This document shows, piece after piece, positions 6,843 through 15,487 of a stretch of 64,000 bases of DNA. The stretch's first letter is position 1. The number at the start of each line of letters is the position of its first letter. The notes beneath the pieces were generated by a model. That model saw nothing but the letters and a program-made list of their open reading frames with translations, made no database searches and was not told the origin of the DNA. This DNA is from Pseudalkalibacillus decolorationis (GTDB taxonomy: Bacteria; Bacillota; Bacilli; Bacillales; Fictibacillaceae). The DNA lies in NCBI RefSeq assembly GCF_024609785.1, contig NZ_JANHJQ010000007.1, positions 148,291 to 212,290 on the forward strand. Direction: 5' to 3'. The position numbers and the translations under genes were made by a program.

Positions 6843-8312
6843 ATGGAATTTACAGTCAATGGTACTGTCTTACTCATTTCGTTACTGTTAATCATCGGAG
6901 TTATTAGTGCTAAATTCTCCTCAAAGTTAGGATTACCTTCCTTGGTTTTGTTTATTGTTGTCGGAATGGTCTTAAGTCATTATATTTTTTACGATAATGC
7001 ATTGTTAACCCAGTTGATCGGGACTTTTGCTTTAATTGTTATCCTATTTGAGGGTGGTTTGCAAACAAAATGGAGCAATATCAAGAAGGTTTACAAGCCA
7101 TCCTTATCATTAGCCACTATTGGTGTTCTTGTAACCACACTTGTGATCGGTGTCGCGGCAAAATATATACTTGATCTAACCTGGTTAGAAGGACTTTTAT
7201 TCGGTGCGATTGTTGGTTCGACAGATGCTGCTGCAGTATTCGCGGCGCTAGGAAATAAGAATATTAAACGAAAATTAACCTCAACGCTAGAGGCGGAATC
7301 GGGTACCAATGATCCGATGGCAATCTTTTTAACCGTATCCTTCTTGCAGTTAATTCAGCTGCCACACATTAATCCAGGTGAACTTATTTTCGATTTCTTT
7401 TGGCAAATGGGAATCGGTTTACTAATTGGTATTATTCTTGGAAAAACGGCAGGGTGGTTTATTAATAATATTAATCTCGACTCTTCAGGATTATACCCGG
7501 TATTGTCGATCGCTTTGGCTCTCTTTACATTCGGGCTCACTAGCTTGTTTAATGCAAGTGGGTTACTCGCTGTCTATATTATGGCCGTTTTCCTCGGGAA
7601 CAACGATATGACATACCGTCACTCAATAATAAAATTCAATGAAGGATTTGCATGGATGATGCAGATCGTCATGTTTATCCTATTAGGTTTGCTCGTATTT
7701 CCGAACAAATTACTTGATATTATTTGGGAAGGACTACTATTATCGTTCCTATTAATGCTTGTCGCTAGACCAATCGGGGTATTGCTGAGTTTACTTGTGG
7801 GCAATTTCAATATGAAAGAGAAACTATTCATCTCATGGGCAGGTCTTAAAGGGGCTGTTCCAATTGTCTTAGCAACGTACCCGATGGTTGCTGATCTGGA
7901 AAAAAGTGACCTCATTTTCAACGCCGTATTTTTCGTCGTTTTTACATCTGCCTTAATTCAAGGGGCCACGATATCTCCACTAGCAAAATATTTCGGTTTT
8001 TCGAAAGGGGATAAGGTGGAGGTACCGCACAGTCTTGAATTGGTTTCAATCGGAAAAACAAAAAATGAAATGATGGAAATCCAAATTGACGAAGGGGCAG
8101 CCATTGCACATCGAAAAATTGTGGACGTACCATTGCCTGATGATACCCTGATAACAGCAGTCATCCGTAAAGATGAACTGATAACTCCGATGGGGGATAC
8201 CATACTTTACCCTAAAGATACTTTATATATATTGGTCTCGAAACGAAAACGAGAGCAGGTGAAACAGACCATCATGAAAATAGAAGAAAAACAAAGCAGT
8301 ATGGAGGACTAG
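6843..8312 (+). CDS. Potassium/proton antiporter, CPA1 family (CvrA/NhaP2-like)
   Basis: Encodes a 489-residue cation/proton antiporter. Residues 1-385 form about twelve membrane helices of the Na_H_exchanger fold; the conserved SGTNDPMA stretch (ion-binding Asp) and the GSTDAAAVF motif are present. Residues about 400-480 form a soluble RCK C-terminal (TrkA-C) domain with DDTLITAVIRKDELITPMGD, the region that binds c-di-AMP in related Gram-positive exporters. This combination is typical of K+/H+ antiporters that export potassium. It complements the ktrAB importer and its c-di-AMP riboswitch at 15-17.5 kb, so potassium balance is represented by both arms in this window. Confidence 0.88.
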   Translation: MEFTVNGTVLLISLLLIIGVISAKFSSKLGLPSLVLFIVVGMVLSHYIFYDNALLTQLIGTFALIVILFEGGLQTKWSNIKKVYKPSLSLATIGVLVTTLVIGVAAKYILDLTWLEGLLFGAIVGSTDAAAVFAALGNKNIKRKLTSTLEAESGTNDPMAIFLTVSFLQLIQLPHINPGELIFDFFWQMGIGLLIGIILGKTAGWFINNINLDSSGLYPVLSIALALFTFGLTSLFNASGLLAVYIMAVFLGNNDMTYRHSIIKFNEGFAWMMQIVMFILLGLLVFPNKLLDIIWEGLLLSFLLMLVARPIGVLLSLLVGNFNMKEKLFISWAGLKGAVPIVLATYPMVADLEKSDLIFNAVFFVVFTSALIQGATISPLAKYFGFSKGDKVEVPHSLELVSIGKTKNEMMEIQIDEGAAIAHRKIVDVPLPDDTLITAVIRKDELITPMGDTILYPKDTLYILVSKRKREQVKQTIMKIEEKQSSMED

Positions 8313-8314
8313 AC

Positions 8315-8447
8315 CCTTCATACTGCTTCATTTCCAGTATGAAGGACTACACACTGGTTTTTCTGTTTGTTTTGTCCTTCATCGCTCGTATGAAGGACAT
8401 TTCACTAGTTAAATTCCTATTTTGTCCTTCATCGAGCGTATCAAGAC
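8315..8447. repeat. Three successive CCTTCAT/ATGAAGG hairpins
   Basis: CCTTCATACTG (8315-8325) pairs with CAGTATGAAGG (8335-8345). GTCCTTCAT (8374-8382) pairs with ATGAAGGAC (8390-8398) around CGCTCGT. A third unit (8424-8447) has the same left arm GTCCTTCAT with a degraded right arm. The last two are 50 bp apart. The first hairpin could end the antiporter transcript; the array as a whole resembles the tandem hairpins at the left end of the window in design but not in sequence. Confidence 0.75.
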
Positions 8448-8484
8448 CTTTATCCTGCTACTTTTTGCAGAAAAAATAAAATAG

Positions 8485-9171
8485 TTACGATCCACCGCTT
8501 CCTGAGCTCGAAGCCGAGATGGTAATAGCCGTGGTACAAGCTAAGAAGACGGCCATCTGCATTGCTTCAATAGAGGAATGAACGGCTTTAGCGTAATCGT
8601 TTTTTTGATTGAGCTCATCAATCCGTTTCTTCGCTTCTTTTCTTTTATCCTTTGTGAAAACTTCCTCCACAAGGTTGCAGGCTTTAACTAAGCTAAGCAG
8701 GATGCCACTCCTTGCATCTGTTTCTTCGTTTTCAAAAACACTTTTATAAATATGTTTTCGGATTTGCTGTTCAGATGCTTCCTCATCAGTAGGATATTTG
8801 TGACTAGTAAAGATCCACAATACCTTCTCTTCCTTTTCTTCTAGTACGCCTTTTTTGACCAAATTACCCAAAAGGTCTTTCTTGACTTGGGGGATCCAGC
8901 TGGTTGAGTTTTGGATCCAGTGGTCTACAGTCCTTTCTTTTGGTGATTCTTTAATTCTCCTCAAGACATCGTCAAGGACTGTATCGCCAGTTGGTGCCTC
9001 GTTGGTTACTACAATTTTTTTATCCTCAAGTGTAATGCGTTCGAGTATCGTTAATTCGGCAAAAATTGCTCCTGCTAGACCGTAATTCAAAGAACTTAGA
9101 GCTGAAAAGACGACAGTTCCTTTTTCATCATCAAGGGCAAGCAATAGTAGTTCTTCTGGAATTGTAAACAT
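8485..9171 (-). CDS. GOLPH3/VPS74-like (GPP34) family protein
   Basis: Encodes a 228-residue protein of the GPP34 family. The opening LTIPEELLLLALDDEKG-like segment (here FTIPEELLLLALDDEKG) and the following GLAGAIFAELTILERI are the family hallmarks. In eukaryotes these proteins bind phosphatidylinositol-4-phosphate at the Golgi; bacterial members have no established role. The C-terminus is a hydrophobic, small-residue-rich stretch (AMQMAVFLACTTAITISASS) ending in SGSGGS, which may touch the membrane. It is transcribed alone, convergent with the antiporter and separated from it by the hairpin array. Confidence 0.88.
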   Translation of the reverse strand: MFTIPEELLLLALDDEKGTVVFSALSSLNYGLAGAIFAELTILERITLEDKKIVVTNEAPTGDTVLDDVLRRIKESPKERTVDHWIQNSTSWIPQVKKDLLGNLVKKGVLEEKEEKVLWIFTSHKYPTDEEASEQQIRKHIYKSVFENEETDARSGILLSLVKACNLVEEVFTKDKRKEAKKRIDELNQKNDYAKAVHSSIEAMQMAVFLACTTAITISASSSGSGGS

Positions 9172-9369
9172 CAGTTTTCCTCCTATTAAAAACGGATAAT
9201 GTATATACGATCGAACATGGTATTTTGTTACACACTTTTTTTGATGAGTAAGTATAAATCATTCCTATTGGATTTCTATTATAGGGATTTCAGAGTAGAT
9301 CTAAAGGGTTAAGATTTGTACAAATGGATAAAACTGTACTATCTGCTCACGATAGGAGTTTGTTTAAAC

Positions 9370-10074
9370 ATGAACTTATTTTTTTTAACAGTTGAACTAA
9401 TCGTTGGATTTTTCCTCTTATTTATGCTAATTAAGTTCCTTGGCAAAAAGATTATAAAACAAATTACACCTTTTACGTTTATCGCAGCAATTGTGCTAGG
9501 GGAGTTGTTGGGTAATGCATTATACGACGATAAAATTGGTGTTGGATATATCATTTATTCAATGACGTTATGGGCTTTGCTGTTATCCTTAGTCGAGATT
9601 GCAAGTCAGAAAGTTTTAAAATTACGACTGTTATTTGAAGGAAAACCCTCTGTACTTATAAGAAATGGCGTGATTAATCGGGAACAGCTTAAGAAAAACC
9701 GGATGAATATCAATCAGCTCCAGAGTTTATTACGACAGTCTGAAACCTTCTCAATACGTGAGGTCGCCTATTGTTATTTAGAAGCAAACGGATCAATCAG
9801 CTTAATCAAAAAATCAAAATATCAAAAAACGACCCAAGAAGATTTCAAACTAGCGAACAAATCTGTCTATGTTCCAATCACAATGATTAGAGATGGACAA
9901 TTATTAAAGGATGAATTAGAAGATATTGGCCGAAGCGAGGACTGGCTATACCTCCAGCTAAAGGAACAAGGGATAAAAAATGTTAAAAATGTCTTTCTTG
10001 CTGAATGGTTGGAAGGTGACGGGTTATTTGTCCAGACCTTTGACCAAGTTTGTAACGCAAAAAGTCAGGCGTAA
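9370..10074 (+). CDS. DUF421 domain-containing membrane protein (YetF-like)
   Basis: Encodes a 234-residue protein with three N-terminal membrane segments (within the first about 90 residues) followed by a cytoplasmic DUF421/YetF domain. The family motifs RLLFEGKPSVLIRNGVI and the later NINQLQSLLRQSETFSIREV are clear. The open frame extends to a TTG at 9316, but ATG 9370 has AGGAG upstream and matches the usual family start. B. subtilis has several such paralogues (YetF, YdfR, YdfS), some made during sporulation and needed for correct coat or cortex properties; the role of this one is not known. Confidence 0.85.
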   Translation: MNLFFLTVELIVGFFLLFMLIKFLGKKIIKQITPFTFIAAIVLGELLGNALYDDKIGVGYIIYSMTLWALLLSLVEIASQKVLKLRLLFEGKPSVLIRNGVINREQLKKNRMNINQLQSLLRQSETFSIREVAYCYLEANGSISLIKKSKYQKTTQEDFKLANKSVYVPITMIRDGQLLKDELEDIGRSEDWLYLQLKEQGIKNVKNVFLAEWLEGDGLFVQTFDQVCNAKSQA

Positions 10075-10111
10075 TTAGGATAGAAACAGCAATATTAAGT
10101 ATCTAATTTCG

Positions 10112-10285
10112 TTAAAAATTATCGTTCGTATGCCGGTTATCACCCATTGTATAATTCGAATCTTCTCCTGGTTTGGAATGAGGGTTGATTGGACGCTCTC
10201 CCTCATTTTTGTTCCGCTTGCGTCTCCAGTCAATAAAACCTGCCAATGCAAGTGTGCCAACAATAACACTGATGATTATATTCAT
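10112..10285 (-). CDS. Small membrane protein of unknown function
   Basis: A 57-codon frame begins with a hydrophobic segment (MNIIISVIVGTLALAGFIDW), followed by a basic RRKRNKNEGE stretch and a hydrophilic tail ending in NDNF. A GGAG sequence lies ten bases before the ATG. The inside-positive arrangement (helix then RRKR) and good codon structure suggest a real single-pass small protein, but no family is recognised. It is convergent with the DUF421 gene. Confidence 0.6.
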   Translation of the reverse strand: MNIIISVIVGTLALAGFIDWRRKRNKNEGERPINPHSKPGEDSNYTMGDNRHTNDNF

Positions 10286-10579
10286 TTAGCATCAACTCCG
10301 TCCATTGTGTTTTATACATTCCAATTCGATAGAGTACGTTTTTTTCCTTTAGAAAGTGCAGGGTTAAAACCAATGATTTCATTCATTCGTCAAAATGAGG
10401 GTTTCTTTTTTTCCAGTAGAAGAAAACTGTCATTGGTTCTTTTTTTGAAATAAACGGTCTAATCCTTGATGTATTTATATTTCTACATTAATATTAAATT
10501 CCATGCTTAATAGAGAAATAATGTTAATCTTCTATAAACTGGGAAACTATTATATCAGTAAAAGTAGGGAGGGGTAATT

Positions 10580-11110
10580 ATGAGGAAGATTGCAATAATC
10601 GGATGTGGGGGAGCAGGAAAATCAACATTTTCAAGGCAGCTTGGCAAGGTCCTCGAGCTTGAAGTTTTTCATTTGGACAAGATTAATTGGAAGCCTGGTT
10701 GGGTGGAAACACCAAGAGAAGAGCTCCGTGTCATTCAAGAACAACTAGTAAAAAAGGAGAGCTGGATTTTCGACGGGAACTATGGAACAACCATGGATGT
10801 ACGTCTGAATTCAGCTGATACAATCATTTTCCTCGACATGTCCCGTCTTACTTGTATGTACCGAATTGTAAAAAGAAGATGGATGTACCATAAAAAGGAG
10901 CGTCCTGATATTGGCGAGGGCTGTGAGGAAAAGCTGGACCTGGAATTTATACGCTGGGTGTGGAACTTCCGGAAAAACCGAAGACCGCAGCTGCTCGAAA
11001 AAATAGCAAGCTATAAAGCTAACAAGAACGTTATTATTTTGCGGTCGAGAAAAGAGGTCGAAACGTTTCTTGAGGTTGTAAGAATGAATTATACAGAGAA
11101 GCCTTCCTAA
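10580..11110 (+). CDS. P-loop kinase-like protein (FlaR/DNA topology modulation type)
   Basis: Encodes a 176-residue P-loop protein with Walker A GCGGAGKST near residue 9, a HLDKINWKPGWVE substrate-binding segment, and an FDGNYGTTMDVRL lid-like region. This is the pattern of the proteins annotated FlaR or 'DNA topology modulation protein', which are related to adenylate kinase. The true substrate is unknown. The ribosome binding site GGGAGGGG is strong, and the gene seems monocistronic. Confidence 0.85.
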   Translation: MRKIAIIGCGGAGKSTFSRQLGKVLELEVFHLDKINWKPGWVETPREELRVIQEQLVKKESWIFDGNYGTTMDVRLNSADTIIFLDMSRLTCMYRIVKRRWMYHKKERPDIGEGCEEKLDLEFIRWVWNFRKNRRPQLLEKIASYKANKNVIILRSRKEVETFLEVVRMNYTEKPS

Positions 11111-11118
11111 TAAATGAA

Positions 11119-11142
11119 GGATTTCCGTTTGTACGGAAATCC
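11119..11142 (+). terminator. Hairpin after the P-loop kinase gene
   Basis: GGATTTCCG (11119-11127) pairs perfectly with CGGAAATCC (11134-11142). There is no T-tract, so it may be a stabilising 3' hairpin rather than an intrinsic terminator. Confidence 0.45.
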
Positions 11143-11293
11143 AGCCACTTATGAGCAATGAAGCTAGTTGTTTCATAGTTAAATGACTACGTACAGTACT
11201 GGACCTATTATATTTATTAGTATTCGCATGATTTGAAACACGGACTTATTTCAATGGTACTAATAATATTGATCCAAACCGTAATGTTTCAGC

Positions 11294-12007
11294 TTAATTC
11301 GCTACCCTTACTTCCAATCGAGTGATTCCTTTTCCTTTGTTTTTCACTTTCTCTAGCGTAAACACACCAATTTCGGCTGTATCTTTGACATGTGTCCCAC
11401 CACAAGCCTGCTCATCAATATCACCAATTCGAACCAAACGGATGTCCTTTACAGCAGGAGGAATCAGATTGACTACGGTTTTGATCGCACCCGATATTTG
11501 CTCCGCTTCATCCCGAGGTAGGACCCTCACGGATATAGGGTGATTGTATTGGATTTCTTCGTTTGCCTTCATAATTGCACTTTCCAGCTTATCGTTGGAT
11601 AACTCACTGATTTCGGTCAAATCAATCCGTGCACGATCTGGATAAATTTGATTTCCTGTACACAGAGACCCTCGTTCTGTATTCAATACTGCCGCAAGAA
11701 CGTGGAGAAGTGAATGGTGTCTCATTAACCCGAATCTCCGCTCCCAGTCAATCGTTGCTTCGACTGCTCCAACGCTCAGTCCCTCTGGATTTTTTAAATA
11801 ATGAACGGGGATACCGCCCTCTTTTTTCACCTTATACACTTCGAATTCATTTCCGTCCTGAATGAGGTGTCCAGTGTCATGCTCTTGACCTCCACCGGTT
11901 GGATAGAAGACCGTCCGATCGAGTGCCACCTTGTCTCCATCAATTTGTATTACATTCGCTTCACACGTTTTTGCATAGCTATCTTCCAAATGCAATTCTG
12001 TGGTCAT
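11294..12007 (-). CDS. Alanyl-tRNA editing protein, AlaX-like
   Basis: Encodes a 237-residue free-standing homologue of the AlaRS editing domain, which hydrolyses Ser or Gly mis-attached to tRNA-Ala. The zinc-binding motifs are present: H-H-x-x-x-H in RHHSLLHVLAAVL and C-x-x-x-H in QACGGTHVKDT. The N-terminal part contains the AlaRS-type glycine-rich segment FYPTGGGQEHDTG. Length corresponds to AlaX type II. It is transcribed alone. Confidence 0.92.
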   Translation of the reverse strand: MTTELHLEDSYAKTCEANVIQIDGDKVALDRTVFYPTGGGQEHDTGHLIQDGNEFEVYKVKKEGGIPVHYLKNPEGLSVGAVEATIDWERRFGLMRHHSLLHVLAAVLNTERGSLCTGNQIYPDRARIDLTEISELSNDKLESAIMKANEEIQYNHPISVRVLPRDEAEQISGAIKTVVNLIPPAVKDIRLVRIGDIDEQACGGTHVKDTAEIGVFTLEKVKNKGKGITRLEVRVAN

Positions 12008-12146
12008 TCTATGTCACACTCCTAGTAGATATTTATTATTAAAAACAATATTACGCTTTTCGAAGGAATTTTCAACTGATATATAGAAATTGTTAAAAGA
12101 TTAAGAATTACCATAAAAGTTCGGCTGTATACGAATTCTTTTTTAC

Positions 12147-12238
12147 ACATTAAGAAAGTATAAATAATACTTTCTATAGTATCAGTGCAACTAAGGCTCA
12201 GTCGACGCCAAAGGCTTGGCCTTACCAAGTTTTCTTTA
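12147..12238 (+). repeat. Dispersed two-hairpin repeat, 92-bp form (diverged copy)
   Basis: The copy begins ACATTAAGAAAGTATA and ends CCAAGTTTTCTTTA. The first hairpin (AGAAAGTAT/ATACTTTCT) is kept; the second has diverged (GTCGACGCC / GGCTTGGCCTTACC). It ends 18 bases before the M20 amidohydrolase start, so it lies in that gene's leader. Confidence 0.88.
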
Positions 12239-12255
12239 AAAGGGGATGAAATGGC

Positions 12256-13467
12256 ATGGAAAAGCTATATGAAAAGTTACAAGAGCATTATGAAGAGATG
12301 GTGGAAATCCGCCGCTATCTCCATCAACATCCGGAGCTATCGTTTGAAGAAGTCGAAACACCGAAATACATTGCTGCATATCATGAAAAATTAGGACATG
12401 AGGTTCGTACAGGTGTTGGCGGGCGCGGGGTTGTCGCGAAGCTGAAAGGCGCTAAACCGGGAAAAACGGTTGCACTTCGGGCTGACTTCGATGCACTCCC
12501 CATACATGAGGAAAACGATGTCCCTTATAAGTCAAAAGTGGACGGTAAAATGCATGCATGTGGACATGATGGACACACATCAACTCTCCTTGTCCTCGCC
12601 AAGGTATTAAATAGCATGAAGGATGAGTTGGAGGGAACAGTTGTATTCATTCACCAGCATGCCGAAGAATATCAACCAGGCGGTGCAATCGCAATGATCG
12701 AAGATGGTTGCTTGGAAGGTGTGGATGTCATTTTCGGAACACATCTCTGGGTAACGAGTCCACAAGGAGAAATCAGATATCGTACAGGTCCGATCATGGC
12801 TGCTGCTGACCGATTCGAAGTTACAATCCAAGGAAAGGGCGGCCATGGAGCACAGCCTCACCTGACAAAAGACGCCATTGTAATCGGATCTCAACTGGTC
12901 ACGAATCTCCAGCAACTCGTAAGCCGAAGAGTTGATCCACTCGAGTCAGCGGTTATCTCAGTCGGTGCATTTGAAGCGGTCAATGCATTTAACGTAATTG
13001 CGGATACGGCTAAACTCACTGGAACGGTGCGAACGTTTAATGATGATGTCCGTAATTTCCTGGAAAAGGAGATTGAAAGGGTCGTCAAAGGAACGTGTGT
13101 CATGACTGATGCAGAATATACGTATCAATTTTTCCGTGGCTATCCGGCAGTAGTCAACCATCCAGATGAAACAGCTTTTGTGGCAGAAGTTGCTAAATCA
13201 GTGCCTGGCGTAACCAATGTAACGGAATGTGCACCAGAAATGGGTGGAGAAGATTACGCGTATTATCTGCAACATGTAAAAGGAACATTCTTCTTCACAG
13301 GAGCCCAAGATCCGAACTGGGATGTAACCTACCCACATCATCATCCAAAGTTTAACATCGATGAACGCAGTCTGCTTGTAGCAGCAAACATGCTCGGGAC
13401 GGCAACATTACAATTTTTGCAACATGGTAGTGTACACTCCGGTTCAAAAACCGAAACACATTCTTAA
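12256..13467 (+). CDS. M20 family metallo-amidohydrolase
   Basis: Encodes a 403-residue M20D peptidase-like amidohydrolase (N-acyl amino acid or hippurate hydrolase type). The metal ligands are visible: RADFDALP, HACGHDGHTS, the catalytic HAEE, THLW, and the C-terminal GGEDYAYY and H-H-H-P motif. The insertion (lid) domain lies around residues 180-290 (GKGGHGAQPH). Ribosome binding site GGGGATG. B. subtilis YhaA and related proteins have the same layout. Substrate specificity cannot be told. Confidence 0.92.
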   Translation: MEKLYEKLQEHYEEMVEIRRYLHQHPELSFEEVETPKYIAAYHEKLGHEVRTGVGGRGVVAKLKGAKPGKTVALRADFDALPIHEENDVPYKSKVDGKMHACGHDGHTSTLLVLAKVLNSMKDELEGTVVFIHQHAEEYQPGGAIAMIEDGCLEGVDVIFGTHLWVTSPQGEIRYRTGPIMAAADRFEVTIQGKGGHGAQPHLTKDAIVIGSQLVTNLQQLVSRRVDPLESAVISVGAFEAVNAFNVIADTAKLTGTVRTFNDDVRNFLEKEIERVVKGTCVMTDAEYTYQFFRGYPAVVNHPDETAFVAEVAKSVPGVTNVTECAPEMGGEDYAYYLQHVKGTFFFTGAQDPNWDVTYPHHHPKFNIDERSLLVAANMLGTATLQFLQHGSVHSGSKTETHS

Positions 13468-13530
13468 TGTCATATTCTTATCAATAATATTAAGGGCTGA
13501 GCTGAAGGTATATGTTTGGAGGCAATTATA

Positions 13531-14043
13531 ATGCTTAATCGTCCGAAATCAAGTGAATACAACCCGTATCTTGAAAGGTATATAGGACTTGTTCCTGATG
13601 ATGATTTGCTTAAAACTTTGAAGAGACAACAAACTGAAATGAATGATTTTCTTAAAAGTATACCAATCGAAAAAGGAGAATATCGATATGAAAAGGGAAA
13701 ATGGAGCCTGAAAGAAGTAGTGGGGCACATTGCTGATATCGAAAGAGTGATGAGCTATTACTTACTTGTAGTTGCTCGAGGGGATACGACGACGTACCCA
13801 TCATTTGATAAAGATTCATACGTTAGCAATGCGGAGTATGATCGTCTGGAACTCTCAGATATCATTACAGAATTGTCTGTAGTCCGGCAAAGCACCATTT
13901 CTTTGATCACCTGTCTTTCGGACAATGCATTGATGCGCACTGGAACAGTTATGAGTCAACCAACTACTGCACGTGCATTGGGATATGTTATTGCTGGTCA
14001 TGAGCTCCATCATCGTGAAATCATTAAGCGAAGTTATCTATAA
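13531..14043 (+). CDS. DinB family protein
   Basis: Encodes a 170-residue four-helix-bundle protein of the DinB/YfiT family. Two of the usual metal-binding histidines are evident (VVGHIADIERVM and AGHELHHREIIKRSYL). The N-terminal YLERYIGLVPDDDLLKTL and WSLKEVVGHI segments are typical of damage-inducible DinB-like proteins, often thiol-dependent transferases. The frame extends to TTG 13516, but that codon is part of the GGAGG site preceding ATG 13531, which is therefore the start. Confidence 0.88.
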   Translation: MLNRPKSSEYNPYLERYIGLVPDDDLLKTLKRQQTEMNDFLKSIPIEKGEYRYEKGKWSLKEVVGHIADIERVMSYYLLVVARGDTTTYPSFDKDSYVSNAEYDRLELSDIITELSVVRQSTISLITCLSDNALMRTGTVMSQPTTARALGYVIAGHELHHREIIKRSYL

Positions 14044-14092
14044 AACTACCATAGTTCACACGAACAGAAAGAAAAAACATTTACAATAACGA

Positions 14093-14140
14093 AAGCATTT
14101 AGCAGCACCAATCCATTTGGCTGTTGAGTGCTTTTTTTTA
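14093..14140 (+). terminator. Rho-independent terminator after dinB-like gene
   Basis: AAGCATTTAGCAGCACCAA pairs, with G-U pairs and a small bulge, with TTGGCTGTTGAGTGCTT (ending 14133), followed by a run of T. Confidence 0.75.
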
Positions 14141-14273
14141 TGGTTTTAATACAGTGCTTATCCGCAATTCTATTAAAACATACAATACATAAGTATAAAG
14201 AAGCATGTGCCAGAAATATTTGCTAGTGGTATGCTAAAATAGGTGAAATTTACAGATGGGGTAGGGGATACAG

Positions 14274-14801
14274 ATGGCAGAAAAGATTCAACTAATCAGA
14301 CCCAATGTTGAGCTTAAGAAAGAGTACATACTATTTTATCAAGAGTGGATGTCTAGCGGAGAAAGCATTGTACCTTGGGTTGTGAAGGAAGATCCCACAG
14401 ACTTTGAAAAGCTTGTCCAATTTCTCATTGATTCTGAGAAAGAAGAGAATACTCCAGAAGGATGGGTTCAACATTCAAATTATTGGCTTGTGGACGAAAA
14501 TAAAAGAATACTTGGCGCGGTGAACATCCGACACAGCCTTACTGAAAAGTTATTAAACATCGGCGGGCATATCGGTTATGGGGTGCGGCCATCTGAAAGA
14601 CGACGAGGTTATGCAACGAAAATCCTAGAAGAGTCTTTGCAAAAAACTGCTGATCTCGGTTTGGAAAAGGTACTTGTCACTTGCAATAAGGATAACAAAG
14701 GCTCCGAAAGGACTATTCTTAAAAACGGTGGAGTTCTCGAAAATGAATTTTCGGAAGAGGACGGGAATATAGTGCGACGTTATTGGATTCAGCTTAACTA
14801 A
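14274..14801 (+). CDS. GNAT family N-acetyltransferase
   Basis: Encodes a 175-residue acetyltransferase. The acetyl-CoA binding motif is IGYGVRPSERRRGYATKIL around residues 98-116, followed by the V-VTCNKDNKGSERTILKNGG segment that marks this subgroup (YmaD/YesJ-like). The N-terminal part binds the unknown acceptor. A GGGGTAGGGGA stretch precedes the ATG. It is a single gene. Confidence 0.88.
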   Translation: MAEKIQLIRPNVELKKEYILFYQEWMSSGESIVPWVVKEDPTDFEKLVQFLIDSEKEENTPEGWVQHSNYWLVDENKRILGAVNIRHSLTEKLLNIGGHIGYGVRPSERRRGYATKILEESLQKTADLGLEKVLVTCNKDNKGSERTILKNGGVLENEFSEEDGNIVRRYWIQLN

Positions 14802-14818
14802 TGGTCTAAACTAATGCC

Positions 14819-14979
14819 GGGGTAGTGCCAGTTGCCAGCTTGAATGAAGCAGTAACGTATTTAAACAATTTAGATTAGGGGATATAATGGATATTATTTC
14901 ACGAAAAACAGGGAACATCTAAAAAGAATTTGTTGAATGGATCGATAATACGAAGGAATTAGCCGATAAATCTCAATAA
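14819..14979 (+). pseudogene. Two short coding remnants
   Basis: 14819-14878 reads GVVPVASLNEAVTYLNNLD and a stop, with no start of its own. 14887-14979 reads MDIISRKTGNI, stop, KEFVEWIDNTKELADKSQ, stop. Both have normal codon use but are interrupted or lack ends. They look like leftovers of one or two genes; no family is assigned with confidence. Confidence 0.35.
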
Positions 14980-15109
14980 ATAGAGGGAATATGTGTTTTA
15001 ATTGACTAAATAACCGTATTTACCAGAATTTGATGTTATTTGCTCCTTTACAGTTGATAGAGACCGGAGTAGTATAAATCTCATCTAAAATGAATAAGCA
15101 GTTTCCAAT

Positions 15110-15332
15110 TTATCTTAATCGCTAAATTCCATTGGGAACGGGGGAACCAATCTTTATGTGGCAATCGCCGCTTTGGGGTGAATCCTTTTATAAGGTAGGG
15201 CGACTCTTTACGTCCGAATCCGACAGCTAACCTCGTAAGCGTTTGAAGAGAACACAAGCACGTGCAATGCACGGTTTCTTTCTTGAGCTTTCTAAGCCAT
15301 AAGAGGATCTTGTTCTCTTGGGCTTTTTTTAA
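15110..15332 (+). promoter_or_regulatory. c-di-AMP riboswitch (ydaO/yuaA type) with terminator
   Basis: The aptamer (about 15110-15255) carries the conserved core of the ydaO class: TTGGGAACGGGGGAACCAAT, GGGGTGAATCC, AAGGTAGGGCGACTCTT, CCGAATCCGACAGCTAACC and the closing GTAAGCG that pairs with CGCT near the start. The expression platform is a terminator hairpin at about 15294-15326 (AAGCC...GGCTT with an inner AAGAG/CTCTT) followed by seven T. This class turns off potassium uptake genes when c-di-AMP is high, and here it precedes ktrA by about 150 bases, exactly the expected context. Confidence 0.93.
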
Positions 15333-15487
15333 TGCAGTGATTTCTTTTTGAATTGTATTTGATCTTAAAGAGGTTGTTCAAAATGTTTATTTTCAGTCTT
15401 GGAGTCTCATATTATACATGACAACACATTTTCGATGGAATAATCATCTTTCATACATTAAATCATGTTACAGAGGAGTATTTGTAG

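Noticed and set aside
10130..10453. A 107-codon plus-strand frame overlapping the small membrane protein gene
   Set aside because: No ribosome binding site, low-complexity composition, and it is opposite a better supported small gene.
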